Assembly (NCBI GenBank): GCA_944384105.1
Contig: CALWSC010000096.1
Span: 1 to 64,000 of the forward strand
Origin: an uncultured Lachnospiraceae bacterium
GTDB taxonomy: Bacteria > Bacillota > Clostridia > Lachnospirales > Lachnospiraceae
DNA length: 64,000 nt
Reading direction: 5' to 3'
Shown: positions 1 to 7,524 of the stretch, piece after piece
How the letters are laid out: every line of letters starts with the position of its first letter
How positions within the stretch are numbered: position 1 is the first letter of the stretch
Notes under the pieces: model-generated
Seen by the model: only the letters and a program-made list of their open reading frames with translations
What the model was told of the DNA's origin: nothing
Databases searched by the model: none
Made by a program: the position numbers and the translations under genes

Positions 1-389
1 GCAAGCTTGCATGCGAGCTGATTTTTAAACTTGGAACCCGCCAAACACATGAATTAGTAGCCATTTTGCACAGAAAAATGAGCGGATTATGAATGTTTTT
101 GGGGATTGTGAGAGTACGAAGTACGGAACAATCCGGTATCATGGGGGGCAAAATACCTTTTGACCCCTACATCTTTTCAGGCAATAAAAAAAGGCCTTCT
201 GCCAGGCTTACATACTCCGCTCTCCTTCAGGTAAAGCTTCGCCATTCTGTCTTCATCCAGGCAGACTCCCTCTTACGCTTTATCACATTCAGGTTTCCCA
301 GACGCGGCGGTGCGACGATCTGTGATTCCTGAAATTTGTATTTCTGAGGCTTACGGCCTTGTGTTCCGTACCTCTTTTGTCCTCCTGCG
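1..389. other. Non-coding stretch downstream of the FlaA1-like gene
   Basis: No convincing gene is visible in this 389-base stretch. Short open frames exist on both strands, but none has a ribosome site followed by a start codon. One purine-rich AAGGAG on the minus strand leads straight into ATG-TAA near position 213. A weak hairpin followed by seven T residues on the minus strand (186-209) probably ends the polysaccharide transcript. Confidence 0.5.
186..209 (-). terminator. Weak intrinsic terminator after the polysaccharide operon
   Basis: On the minus strand a short GCCT/AGGC stem is followed by seven T residues (plus-strand A run 186-192). The stem is only four pairs, so this is a tentative call, but it is correctly placed about 180 bases after the last gene of the operon. 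Confidence 0.35.
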
Positions 390-2222
390 CTAGTGATGCT
401 CCGCAGGTTTGTACTCCGGGACAATCTCCCGGACGAGTTCTTTCATGTTCTTACATTCTCCCCACGCCATCCTATCCAGCTCGTCGAGCTTCTTTCGGAA
501 TCCGTCGGGGTCTACGGGGAGCGGGTTGCCGATAAAGATCCGCTGATTCTCGGTCTTTCTCAGTCCTTCCTCCGCCATCAGAAGCTCCTCATAGAGCTTC
601 TCTCCGGGGCGAAGCCCGGTAAATTCGATTTTTATATCCTCATCCGGCTTAAATCCTGACAGTCGGATCAGGTTTCTCGCGAGATCCACGATCTTCACGG
701 GTTCTCCCATATCCAGGACAAAGATTTCTCCGCCCTTGGCGTAAGCGCCGGCCTGGAGTACCAGACTGACCGCCTCCGGAATCGTCATAAAGTAACGGAT
801 GATATCCGGATGCGTCACAGTCACAGGACCGCCGTGTGCGATCTGTTTCTTGAACAGCGGGATCACGCTGCCGTTGCTTCCGAGCACGTTTCCGAAACGC
901 ACTGCGGTAAAGACTGTCTCGCTCTTCTGCGCGAACATCTGGATGACCATCTCGCACAGACGCTTGCTGGCTCCCATGATATTCGTGGGGTTGACTGCCT
1001 TATCAGTAGAGATCAGGACAAATCGCTTGGTATGATATTTGTCCGCGCGCATGGCAGTCTTATATGTACCGATTACGTTGTTTTTAATTGCCTCGTTTGG
1101 GCTGTCTTCCATCAGTGGGACGTGCTTGTGTGCCGCCGCGTGATAGACGATATCCGGATGGTATGTCTTGAAAACATCCTCCAGGCGGTTGCTGTTGCGC
1201 ACCGAACCGATCAATACGACCAAATCCAGGTCGGGATAGCGGTATTTCAATTCCTGCTGGATCTCATAGGCATTGTTCTCATACATCTCAAAGATAATCA
1301 GCTGTTTCACCTGATGGGCTGCAAGCTGACGGCACAGTTCGCTTCCGATGGAGCCTCCTCCTCCGGTTACCAGAACAACCTGGTCTTTGACATAGCCCAG
1401 GATCTCCTCGATATCCAGCCGGATCGGATCTCTGCCCAGAAGGTCCTCGATCTCCACGTCTCTGAGCTGTGATACTCTGACTTCGCCGTTGATAAGCTGG
1501 TAGATGCCGGGCACAGTCTGAACCTGGCAGCCCGTGAACTTGCAGATGTCCAGGATTTCCTTTTTCTCGCTGTTCGGAACGGACGGAAGCGCCAAAATAA
1601 TCTTGTTGATCCCGTATTTCTCCACAGCCCTCTGGATATCCTCACGCGTTCCGGCGATCGGCACGCCTTCGAGGTATCTTCCCCTTTTGTCCGGATTGTC
1701 GTCGATAAAGCATTTGACTTTATCTGTCATCCACTGGCTTGTCTGATATTCCCGCACGAGCGTTCTGCCCGCGGCGCCGGCGCCGATGATCATGACATTT
1801 TTTACTTCTCCCACGGGCCGGCTCTGGAAATTTGCAACGCGCCGTGCCAATCGGTAGGATAACCGGACGGCTCCCGTGGAAAGAAACAGCAGCATCCATC
1901 CGATCAGATAGTAGGCAGCAGGCATCCGGACGAAGACCACCCCTGTCACGATTCCCGTGAACAGCGCGGATACGACGGATGCGGCGAATACGCGCAATAT
2001 TTCCGAGATTCCAGCGTAGGACCAGATGCTCCGGTAGAGTTTTGCCGCATGGTAGGCAAATCCGGTCACGATCACGGCAATCGGCAGGTAGATCAGATAT
2101 CCCCTTATATATTCCCTGGGGATTGCGCTGTAGCGCAGGTCGAACCTCAGCAGCAGGGCAATTCCGTAGGAGAGGATCACAGCCAGGATATCTGCTATGA
2201 TAATCAAGAGTTTCTTTTTCAT
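390..2222 (-). CDS. FlaA1/CapD-type nucleotide-sugar 4,6-dehydratase/epimerase, membrane-bound
   Basis: This 610-residue protein has the layout of the long WbpM/CapD/PglF family. About four membrane segments lie within residues 5-125. A first Rossmann-like domain follows (GAGAAG at 147-152), then a catalytic short-chain dehydrogenase domain with the nucleotide motif TGGGGSIGSE at 286-295. The STDK stretch (about 405) and MGASK (416-420) match the Met/Lys catalytic pair that replaces the usual Tyr/Lys in FlaA1-like 4,6-dehydratases. Family members convert UDP-GlcNAc to a 4-keto-6-deoxy sugar at the membrane, feeding bacillosamine, QuiNAc or FucNAc synthesis. It is the last gene of the operon that starts near 7172. 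The ribosome site (AAGG) is weak, and the gene lies 66 bases after the sortase substrate. The exact product sugar cannot be told from the sequence. Confidence 0.88.
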   Translation of the reverse strand: MKKKLLIIIADILAVILSYGIALLLRFDLRYSAIPREYIRGYLIYLPIAVIVTGFAYHAAKLYRSIWSYAGISEILRVFAASVVSALFTGIVTGVVFVRMPAAYYLIGWMLLFLSTGAVRLSYRLARRVANFQSRPVGEVKNVMIIGAGAAGRTLVREYQTSQWMTDKVKCFIDDNPDKRGRYLEGVPIAGTREDIQRAVEKYGINKIILALPSVPNSEKKEILDICKFTGCQVQTVPGIYQLINGEVRVSQLRDVEIEDLLGRDPIRLDIEEILGYVKDQVVLVTGGGGSIGSELCRQLAAHQVKQLIIFEMYENNAYEIQQELKYRYPDLDLVVLIGSVRNSNRLEDVFKTYHPDIVYHAAAHKHVPLMEDSPNEAIKNNVIGTYKTAMRADKYHTKRFVLISTDKAVNPTNIMGASKRLCEMVIQMFAQKSETVFTAVRFGNVLGSNGSVIPLFKKQIAHGGPVTVTHPDIIRYFMTIPEAVSLVLQAGAYAKGGEIFVLDMGEPVKIVDLARNLIRLSGFKPDEDIKIEFTGLRPGEKLYEELLMAEEGLRKTENQRIFIGNPLPVDPDGFRKKLDELDRMAWGECKNMKELVREIVPEYKPAEHH

Positions 2223-2288
2223 AACCTTTTTGCGGGTTCCCGGGCAGCAGCATCAGGACTGCCACCCAGTATCTCCCCCTTTTGCTCC

Positions 2289-2996
2289 TTATGCCCTCTT
2301 TGTTCCTTTGCGCAGTACAGCGACTGCTCCTGCTCCGAGCAGAACAGCCGTGAAGCCCCATGCTGCGGCATTGGACTCGCTGCCTGTCTTCGGCGCGGTT
2401 CCGGTACCTTCACTGTTAATGTCGCCGGCAGCTTTGCTCGGATCTTCTTTCGCGATCACCACGATCGGAGACAGGTCCTGGAATCTTGCTCTGATTGTCT
2501 TATTCGCATAGTCCACTTCGTCCGGAGTGATAACCTCCCAGACACTGCGCTCTGTGCTGTAGTGCAGGATCTGAACATTGATCATGGACTCGGTCAGCGT
2601 CGGGATCTGAAGTCGCACATCGTAGAATCCGTCTGCAGTCTTCTCCACATCACCGATCGTGTCCAGATCTATGAACTTGGTCAGCATAGAGATGTTTTCC
2701 AGAGTTTCCTGTGTCTTCTCCTCAATTTCCTGTACGATGTCCTGCGCCACGGTCTCGCGGATCGATTCAAACATCTTTACGCCGTTGTTGATCTGCTCAA
2801 TCACATCAGCTACCTGCGGAGCCTCTGCCCGAAGCTCCTCCAGCTTATCCTCAATGTACTGCTCCAGAGTGTACTTCCCATCGGAGTCTCCGACAGGAGT
2901 CACTTCCGCAGTCGGACTCGGGGCTGCAAATACGCTGACCGTCTGCGCCGCAATGAGAGCTGCTGCCATTACCATTCCCAATAATTTTTTCTTCAT
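2289..2996 (-). CDS. Secreted, sortase-anchored surface protein of unknown function
   Basis: The protein has about 235 residues and three parts. A signal peptide ends in VFAAP. A helical, Glu-rich region of roughly 120 residues and a small compact domain (about 125-185) follow. The C-terminus is a cell-wall sorting signal: APKTG at about 201-205, a hydrophobic stretch, and a final RKGTKRA. The motif fits the (S/N/P)PxTG type used by clostridial class B sortases, and the gene directly follows a class B sortase gene (24 bases). The second ATG (2996) is preferred because AAGGAG lies nine bases before it; the first ATG, six bases upstream, is too close. I do not recognise the extracellular domain. 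Its place between a sortase and a polysaccharide enzyme suggests a dedicated wall protein made with the capsule (inference). Confidence 0.75.
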   Translation of the reverse strand: MKKKLLGMVMAAALIAAQTVSVFAAPSPTAEVTPVGDSDGKYTLEQYIEDKLEELRAEAPQVADVIEQINNGVKMFESIRETVAQDIVQEIEEKTQETLENISMLTKFIDLDTIGDVEKTADGFYDVRLQIPTLTESMINVQILHYSTERSVWEVITPDEVDYANKTIRARFQDLSPIVVIAKEDPSKAAGDINSEGTGTAPKTGSESNAAAWGFTAVLLGAGAVAVLRKGTKRA

Positions 2997-3020
2997 TCTC
3001 ATGTTCTCCTTTCTATCTTC

Positions 3021-3800
3021 TTACCGCTCCTCAGACTCCAGCACTGCCTGCACAAGGTAACGCTTATCGTTCTGCCCCTTATAGCAGGTCGACAGCGTAA
3101 GGATTTTGTCTGTGCCTTCCAGCTCCATCTCCGTATCAATGTTGGCATCCATACTGCGCAGCGCCTGGATGGAGCTTAAATAATTGCCCATCACGGCAGG
3201 GTCGCTGAAGTCAAAACTCTGCAGCAGATGTCTGCTGTCGTAGAGGTATGCGGCAAAAATTTTATAGTGCAGCACAGCGTCCGGCAGATATACGGTAACT
3301 TCGCGATGGCTGTCAAAAAAGCTGCGGTCCGCGTAGCTGTGCAGGTTCTGAAACATAGAACCGTTCTTCATATTATGTCCGTAGAGGATCGTGTTGGGAT
3401 CCTGGAATGTCCTGCTGTTGTAATCTTCTGTGAAGATTGCCCCCGCGGCGTCCTCTGCTCCGTCTGTATTATGCGTGAGGTAGTAACTGTTGTCTCCTTC
3501 CCGCTGTGCAACCGGATAGTCAATCGCCGTCCCTGGGATCTCTATCCAGGCATAGATATCAGGGTTCTGTGCCTGAAGAGCTTCAAAATCTATGGGGATC
3601 TCAACTGTTTTCTCCGGCTCCGGTTCGGCTTCTTCCGGCTCCGCAGTCGGAGCGGGCGTCTCCTTTACGTCTTCCCGCAGCCTTTCATACGTCTCTCCGG
3701 CTGTTTTTTCCCCGCTTCGGGATTGCCATGCCATCCCGGCGCATATGAGTGCCAGTGCGAGCAGTATCACACCGGCGATAACGTATCGCTTCTTCTTCAC
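3021..3800 (-). CDS. srtB: Class B sortase
   Basis: This 259-residue membrane-anchored transpeptidase attaches surface proteins to peptidoglycan. An N-terminal membrane segment (7-25) is followed by a Pro/Glu-rich linker and the sortase barrel. The catalytic His is in LYGHNM (His142), the Cys in LSTCYKG (Cys239) and the Arg in KRYLV (Arg247). The spacing and the WIEIPGTAIDYPV stretch are typical of class B. The start is GTG, overlapping the end of the LCP gene's ribosome region, with GAGGAA ten bases upstream. The likely substrate is encoded by the next gene downstream, which carries APKTG. A class B sortase inside a polysaccharide operon is uncommon and suggests that wall anchoring and capsule attachment are co-expressed. 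Confidence 0.92.
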   Translation of the reverse strand: MKKKRYVIAGVILLALALICAGMAWQSRSGEKTAGETYERLREDVKETPAPTAEPEEAEPEPEKTVEIPIDFEALQAQNPDIYAWIEIPGTAIDYPVAQREGDNSYYLTHNTDGAEDAAGAIFTEDYNSRTFQDPNTILYGHNMKNGSMFQNLHSYADRSFFDSHREVTVYLPDAVLHYKIFAAYLYDSRHLLQSFDFSDPAVMGNYLSSIQALRSMDANIDTEMELEGTDKILTLSTCYKGQNDKRYLVQAVLESEER

Positions 3801-3801
3801 A

Positions 3802-4812
3802 TCATTTCACTTCCTCATAGAACATTTCCAGCACCAGCTTATACAACGCATCCTCATCCACATGGTATTCGTCGAAGTTTTCTCCCTCGCTTCCGCTGCC
3901 CGGCAGCATCTGCTTCTCCTGAATAAAGTCCGCAGAATCCTCCAGAATGTCAGCGAACAAATCGTTTCCCATGTCTGTGATAAGATACGGCTCCAGCGCG
4001 CCATACAGCTTCACGGCAAATCCGGCGTCCCCGGCTGCCGCCTCCTGCGCCCGGCGCATCCATGCTTCCAGAAAGAGATTCTGGTTTTCCATGCGCTTCA
4101 GGGAGCTCAGACTCTCGCCGGTATCCCGGCAGCGCACAAACGCTTCCGCCATTGCGCCTGTGAGCGTAATCTCTGTCCCTGCCTCATACTGCTGTCCCTC
4201 AAAGGCAAAGCCTCCTTCCGGCACCGGGATCGTGACGCCTCCGACTGCGTCGCACAGCACGGCGATTCCATCCATCATCATGGCACAATATCCGTGGACA
4301 GGTACCTGATAGAGAAGATTGGATACCGCTTCCTTCATCAGGCGGCAGCTTGAGCCGCGCCCATCGCCGTAGGCGAACTGAATATTGATATGATCCTCTG
4401 TCATTCCCAGCGATTTTCCCTGGGCGTCATATACCTCAATCTGTGCTATCGTATCTCTCGGAATCTCCAGAAACCGCAGTGTCTTCTCTGCCTCGTCCCG
4501 CACAAGCAGCGCTATCGTATCTGCCTGTCCGGAACGCCCTGAATTCTCTCCAAGCTCCGCAGTCGTCCTGTCTACGCCGAGGAAGAGATAGCTGCGGACA
4601 TCTTCTCTATACTGATACGTGATACCCTGATAGGTCACTGTCTTCGCCGATGTCTGCTCATCCTGTGCCGTCTCACCAGCCGCAATCGCGTCCCTGTGCG
4701 CCGCCGTAAGCGTCTCGGCGCGTCTGTGTGCCTGCTGCCAGGCAAGCGCTCCCGCTGCGGCGAGAGCCAGCGCGGCGGCTGCCGCTGCGATCCTCTTTGT
4801 ACACTTCTTCAT
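3802..4812 (-). CDS. LytR-CpsA-Psr (LCP) family glycopolymer-peptidoglycan ligase
   Basis: The protein has 336 residues: one N-terminal membrane segment (about 8-25), then the LCP domain. Visible family residues are LFLGVDRT (Asp81, Arg82), an ADTIALL stretch (97-103) and EIPRDT (116-121), whose Arg normally contacts the polyprenyl pyrophosphate. LCP enzymes transfer lipid-linked glycopolymers such as capsule or teichoic acid onto peptidoglycan outside the cell. The ribosome site TAGGAGG is four bases before ATG. The gene sits ten bases after the SGNH-like gene and one base before the sortase gene, so it is translated as part of one operon. A second LCP gene lies at 40424 on the other strand. 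Confidence 0.88.
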   Translation of the reverse strand: MKKCTKRIAAAAAALALAAAGALAWQQAHRRAETLTAAHRDAIAAGETAQDEQTSAKTVTYQGITYQYREDVRSYLFLGVDRTTAELGENSGRSGQADTIALLVRDEAEKTLRFLEIPRDTIAQIEVYDAQGKSLGMTEDHINIQFAYGDGRGSSCRLMKEAVSNLLYQVPVHGYCAMMMDGIAVLCDAVGGVTIPVPEGGFAFEGQQYEAGTEITLTGAMAEAFVRCRDTGESLSSLKRMENQNLFLEAWMRRAQEAAAGDAGFAVKLYGALEPYLITDMGNDLFADILEDSADFIQEKQMLPGSGSEGENFDEYHVDEDALYKLVLEMFYEEVK

Positions 4813-4821
4813 GTATGCCTC

Positions 4822-5721
4822 CTATCCGAGGTATCCCAGTTCGGAAAGCTTCTGATATACAATACCGGCCATTTCCTGCTGCCCCGCATATGTGTAGATG
4901 CTTCCCTGCATGAGCTGGCGGAGGCTGACATAGTGTTCTCCCCAACGCTGCATCATTGCGTCCTCATATGCATTGTCTCCATCGGTACTTCCTGTGTTCG
5001 GGTAGCCCATGATTATGTACTGATCCGGATTACCGGTATAGGTGGCAAGAACCTTCTCCTGCTGAGCGATGAGCTCCTGCAGGTCGTTATGCCAGCCGCC
5101 GTAGAAGCCCATGAACAGAACCGGCACGTAGCCCTGGTCTGTCCTTGCCAGTTCCTCGGGTGTGAAGTCCCGTACGCCGGTCTCGGTTGCGGCGAGTTCG
5201 CCGCCGGACGCCGTATGAGCAGCTATATATGCCTGAACCTCTTCCTCTGGCACGCCTGCGTATCGAAGCTGCGAAAGAGTGCCTGTGCCGTACAGCCCCT
5301 TATTCTCCACCGGAATGTTCTTGCCGTTCTGTGCCAGAAGCTGCTGCAGGATCACTGGGTAGGCGTATGTAGGTGAGTCATTGGCGTCCATGAAATCGTC
5401 TCCTCTGCAGCTAATGCCGGAAGCCGGAACTGCTGCCGCAGCCTGCGGGGGAGAGGGCTGCTCGGCGCTGTCTGCCGCAGGGCTATCCTCCGGCGCTGTC
5501 TGCTGAGGTATGGCTTCCGGCGTCGGTGCCGCTTCCTCTCCGCCGCCTTCTTCCTGCAGCCCGCGCTGCTCTGCCCGTTCCTGAATCTGCTGCGCTTCTC
5601 GCTGGTTGTCTCTGGATATCCAGAACAGAATTCCCGCGAAGCACAGAGCTGCTGCAATACAGATTGCAGCTGCTGCAAATATATTTATATTTTTCAGGTA
5701 TCTCTCGTAAAATCTTTTCAT
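4822..5721 (-). CDS. Membrane-anchored SGNH-like protein lacking the nucleophile serine
   Basis: The protein has 299 residues: a short cytoplasmic tail, a membrane segment (about 12-35), a Glu/Pro/Ala-rich linker (40-100) and an extracellular domain resembling SGNH/GDSL hydrolases. Block I reads ISCRGDDFMD (103-112), so the position normally held by the catalytic Ser of GDS is Asp. The Gly block (NKGLYG) and the Asn block (GGWHND, 208-213) are kept, but no DxxH block V is visible. The domain may bind glycan rather than cleave esters (inference). It overlaps the kinase gene by four bases. A second copy at 36939-37820 has Glu at the same position and is broken by a stop codon. Confidence 0.6.
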   Translation of the reverse strand: MKRFYERYLKNINIFAAAAICIAAALCFAGILFWISRDNQREAQQIQERAEQRGLQEEGGGEEAAPTPEAIPQQTAPEDSPAADSAEQPSPPQAAAAVPASGISCRGDDFMDANDSPTYAYPVILQQLLAQNGKNIPVENKGLYGTGTLSQLRYAGVPEEEVQAYIAAHTASGGELAATETGVRDFTPEELARTDQGYVPVLFMGFYGGWHNDLQELIAQQEKVLATYTGNPDQYIIMGYPNTGSTDGDNAYEDAMMQRWGEHYVSLRQLMQGSIYTYAGQQEMAGIVYQKLSELGYLG

Positions 5722-6440
5722 TCCTGCGCTCCTGATTCCGCAGCTTCTTCGTAGGAATCGTATTCTTTGTATTTCCTGTAATATGAGCTGTAATACCGGT
5801 TCTGCTGGATGTCAACCTTGTTAAGCACTGCACCCAGCACATGACATCCGGATTTCTCAAGCTGCGCTTTTATCTTCTGCTCTGCTTTGTAGCTCGCCTT
5901 GCCGCTCTCCACAACCAGCAGGGCGCCGTCGCAGGACTGCCCGGCAATCGCGGCGTCGATGAGATTTCCCATCGGCGGCGTGTCCACCAGTATGTAGTCG
6001 TACTGCTTCTTCAAAACCGCCATCATATCACGGAAAAGCTTCTGTCCCAGCAGTTCCGAGGGGTTGGGCGCGGTCGGACCGCTGAATATGATGTCCATGT
6101 TTGCATAGTTCGTTTGATATACAATCTGCTCCAGACTCTTGATCTGCCCGCTTAGGAATTGGGAGAGCCCGCTCACCTCAGAGGACACCATGTAGCGTGT
6201 GAGGTATACGGATTTTCGGATATCCGCGTCCAGCAGCAAGGTGCGCTTTCCTGCCTTGCCGAGCTCTACAGCGAGATGGAAAGCGATGTCGCTCTTGCCC
6301 TCGTCCGGGAAGCAGCTTGTCAGCAGCACCGCACGGATCTGCGGTCCGCAGAACTGAAGGTTTGTCCGCAGTGTCTTTAATGCCTCCCCATAGAGGTAGC
6401 CGCCTTTCTTGCCGTCAACTAGTAAGATTCTCTGATCCAT
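5718..6440 (-). CDS. CpsD/CapB-type bacterial tyrosine kinase, copy 1
   Basis: This is a 240-residue cytoplasmic BY-kinase. The Walker A region is CFPDEGKSD (43-51), Walker A' is LLLDADIRKS (68-77), and Walker B lies in ILVDTPP. The C-terminal tail holds seven tyrosines between 216 and 230, the autophosphorylated cluster of this family. It works with the adjacent Wzz-like membrane activator (gene ends three bases upstream) to control polymer length and export. The SGNH-like gene overlaps its end by four bases. No PHP-type phosphatase gene (CpsB) is visible anywhere in the window. It is clearly paralogous to the kinase at 37817-38530. Confidence 0.92.
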   Translation of the reverse strand: MDQRILLVDGKKGGYLYGEALKTLRTNLQFCGPQIRAVLLTSCFPDEGKSDIAFHLAVELGKAGKRTLLLDADIRKSVYLTRYMVSSEVSGLSQFLSGQIKSLEQIVYQTNYANMDIIFSGPTAPNPSELLGQKLFRDMMAVLKKQYDYILVDTPPMGNLIDAAIAGQSCDGALLVVESGKASYKAEQKIKAQLEKSGCHVLGAVLNKVDIQQNRYYSSYYRKYKEYDSYEEAAESGAQE

Positions 6441-6443
6441 CGC

Positions 6444-7172
6444 TTATCTCTTCCCTTTCCTGTTCTTCTTCATCCGTACATTTCTCTCCTGCGCCTTATC
6501 CGGCACAACCGCAAATGTGGACAATTCCAGATACCTTGCGATGTCCTCCTCTGTCCGAACCGTATCGTTCATCACATTAAGTACTGTGATAACACCCGCA
6601 AAGAGCACTGCTCCCGCCAGTACGCCCAGAATCGCGTTCTTCTTAATGTTCGGACTGTCCGGGTAAATCGCCACCTCGCCGGTTTCGATGATCTTCGGAG
6701 GCGTGACCTCCATCTTGTCTCCGATGTATACAGAGGATACTTCCGCGAGTTCATCTACAATCTCGCATGCCAGTATCGGATCTGCATTGGCCACGGTGAG
6801 GTTTAGAATACGGGTATCTGTTGGGTTCTGGACTGTAATCGCTGCTCTCAACTGCTTATAATCCATGGAGAGATCCAGATTTTCAATCACATCCTCAAGC
6901 ACCGGACGGCTGCTGATCAGCACCTTGTAGTCGTTGGCAAGCTGGCTTCCGAGCTGCAGGTCGGCAAGAGACGTCAGCGTAGTCTCTTTGGAGAGCACCA
7001 GCATCGAGGATGTCGAGCTGTAAATAGGTGTGATCAGGAATTTGGACCATCCCGCTGCTATGCACCCGGCAATCAGCCCGGCTGCTATGATCAGCCATGC
7101 CTTCTTCTTCAGCGCAAAGAACACTTCCTTCAGGTCGATCTCTGCTTCATCTTCTTCGTGTCTGTATCCCAT
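6444..7172 (-). CDS. Wzz/CpsC-type chain-length determinant (kinase activator), copy 1
   Basis: The protein has 242 residues with two membrane segments (about 24-42 and 179-200) enclosing an extracellular loop, and a Pro-rich PDSPN motif just before the second segment. This is the typical CpsC/YveK layout, in which the C-terminal cytoplasmic tail activates the separate kinase. It is the first gene of the second polysaccharide transcript; AGGAAAA lies eight bases before ATG and a strong promoter lies at 7218-7247. It is closely similar along its whole length to the copy at 38527-39249. Confidence 0.92.
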   Translation of the reverse strand: MGYRHEEDEAEIDLKEVFFALKKKAWLIIAAGLIAGCIAAGWSKFLITPIYSSTSSMLVLSKETTLTSLADLQLGSQLANDYKVLISSRPVLEDVIENLDLSMDYKQLRAAITVQNPTDTRILNLTVANADPILACEIVDELAEVSSVYIGDKMEVTPPKIIETGEVAIYPDSPNIKKNAILGVLAGAVLFAGVITVLNVMNDTVRTEEDIARYLELSTFAVVPDKAQERNVRMKKNRKGKR

Positions 7173-7217
7173 TTGTCTTTTCCTTTTCTTAATCTCCTGG
7201 CTTTTTCTTACCAGTTG

Positions 7218-7247
7218 ATTTTACCCCCCTCCCTGCCTTTTTGTCAA
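7218..7247 (-). promoter_or_regulatory. Sigma-A promoter of polysaccharide module 2
   Basis: The minus strand shows TTGACA (7242-7247), an 18-base spacer containing a run of six G, and TAAAAT (7218-7223). It lies about 46 bases before the wzz-like start. The perfect -35 box and good -10 box suggest a constitutive, strong promoter that makes this module independent of the upstream glycosyltransferase transcript. Confidence 0.7.
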
Positions 7248-7435
7248 TATATCTTTGTCATTTTTGTTAATTATTATGATTTTGTTTCTATATAAGCAAT
7301 TTTAGGCAACTTAGAATATTTTTTTGCTATTAAAGTCATGCATATATAGCTTAAAAATATTGGTAAATGGTGAATAACTCATAGACTTCCTGATATTTCC
7401 TAAATCTGGGATTGGTGTAATGCAAAAAATCGACA

Positions 7436-7472
7436 GATTATTCTCAATAATAATAGAATTATGAGAATAATC
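7436..7472. repeat. Perfect 11-bp inverted repeat
   Basis: GATTATTCTCA (7436-7446) and TGAGAATAATC (7462-7472) are exact inverted copies with a 15-base loop. On the minus strand a T-rich stretch follows shortly after, so it could end transcription coming from the insertion element, or be a protein-binding site upstream of the module 2 promoter. Confidence 0.6.
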
Positions 7473-7486
7473 CTAATAATAAAAAG

Positions 7487-7524
7487 TCAAGTGTTTTTTA
7501 GTTCTTTCCAAAGTTAGTTGATTT
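7487..7524 (+). repeat. Left terminal inverted repeat of the ISL3-type element
   Basis: It matches the reverse complement of 9199-9235 over most of its length: TCAAG, a T-rich stretch, then CCAAAGTTAGTTGATTT identical in both. Confidence 0.7.

Larger units (their letters stand above)
7173..7486. other. AT-rich intergenic region with promoter and large dyad
   Basis: No gene is visible. The region holds the promoter of the downstream module (7218-7247) and a perfect 11-bp inverted repeat (7436-7446 and 7462-7472) close to the left end of the insertion element. Confidence 0.6.

Noticed and set aside
1..14. AAGCTTGCATGC at the window start resembles a cloning polylinker
   Set aside because: The match stops after 12 bases and the following sequence is not vector-like; in a chromosomal window this is most likely chance.
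121..371. Ten-base inverted repeat (GTACGGAACA at 121-130, TGTTCCGTAC at 362-371)
   Set aside because: The arms are short and 230 bases apart, with no transposase or hairpin role visible, so it is plausible by chance.
227..424. 65-residue frame overlapping the end of the FlaA1-like gene
   Set aside because: There is no ribosome site before a usable start codon, and it overlaps a real gene.
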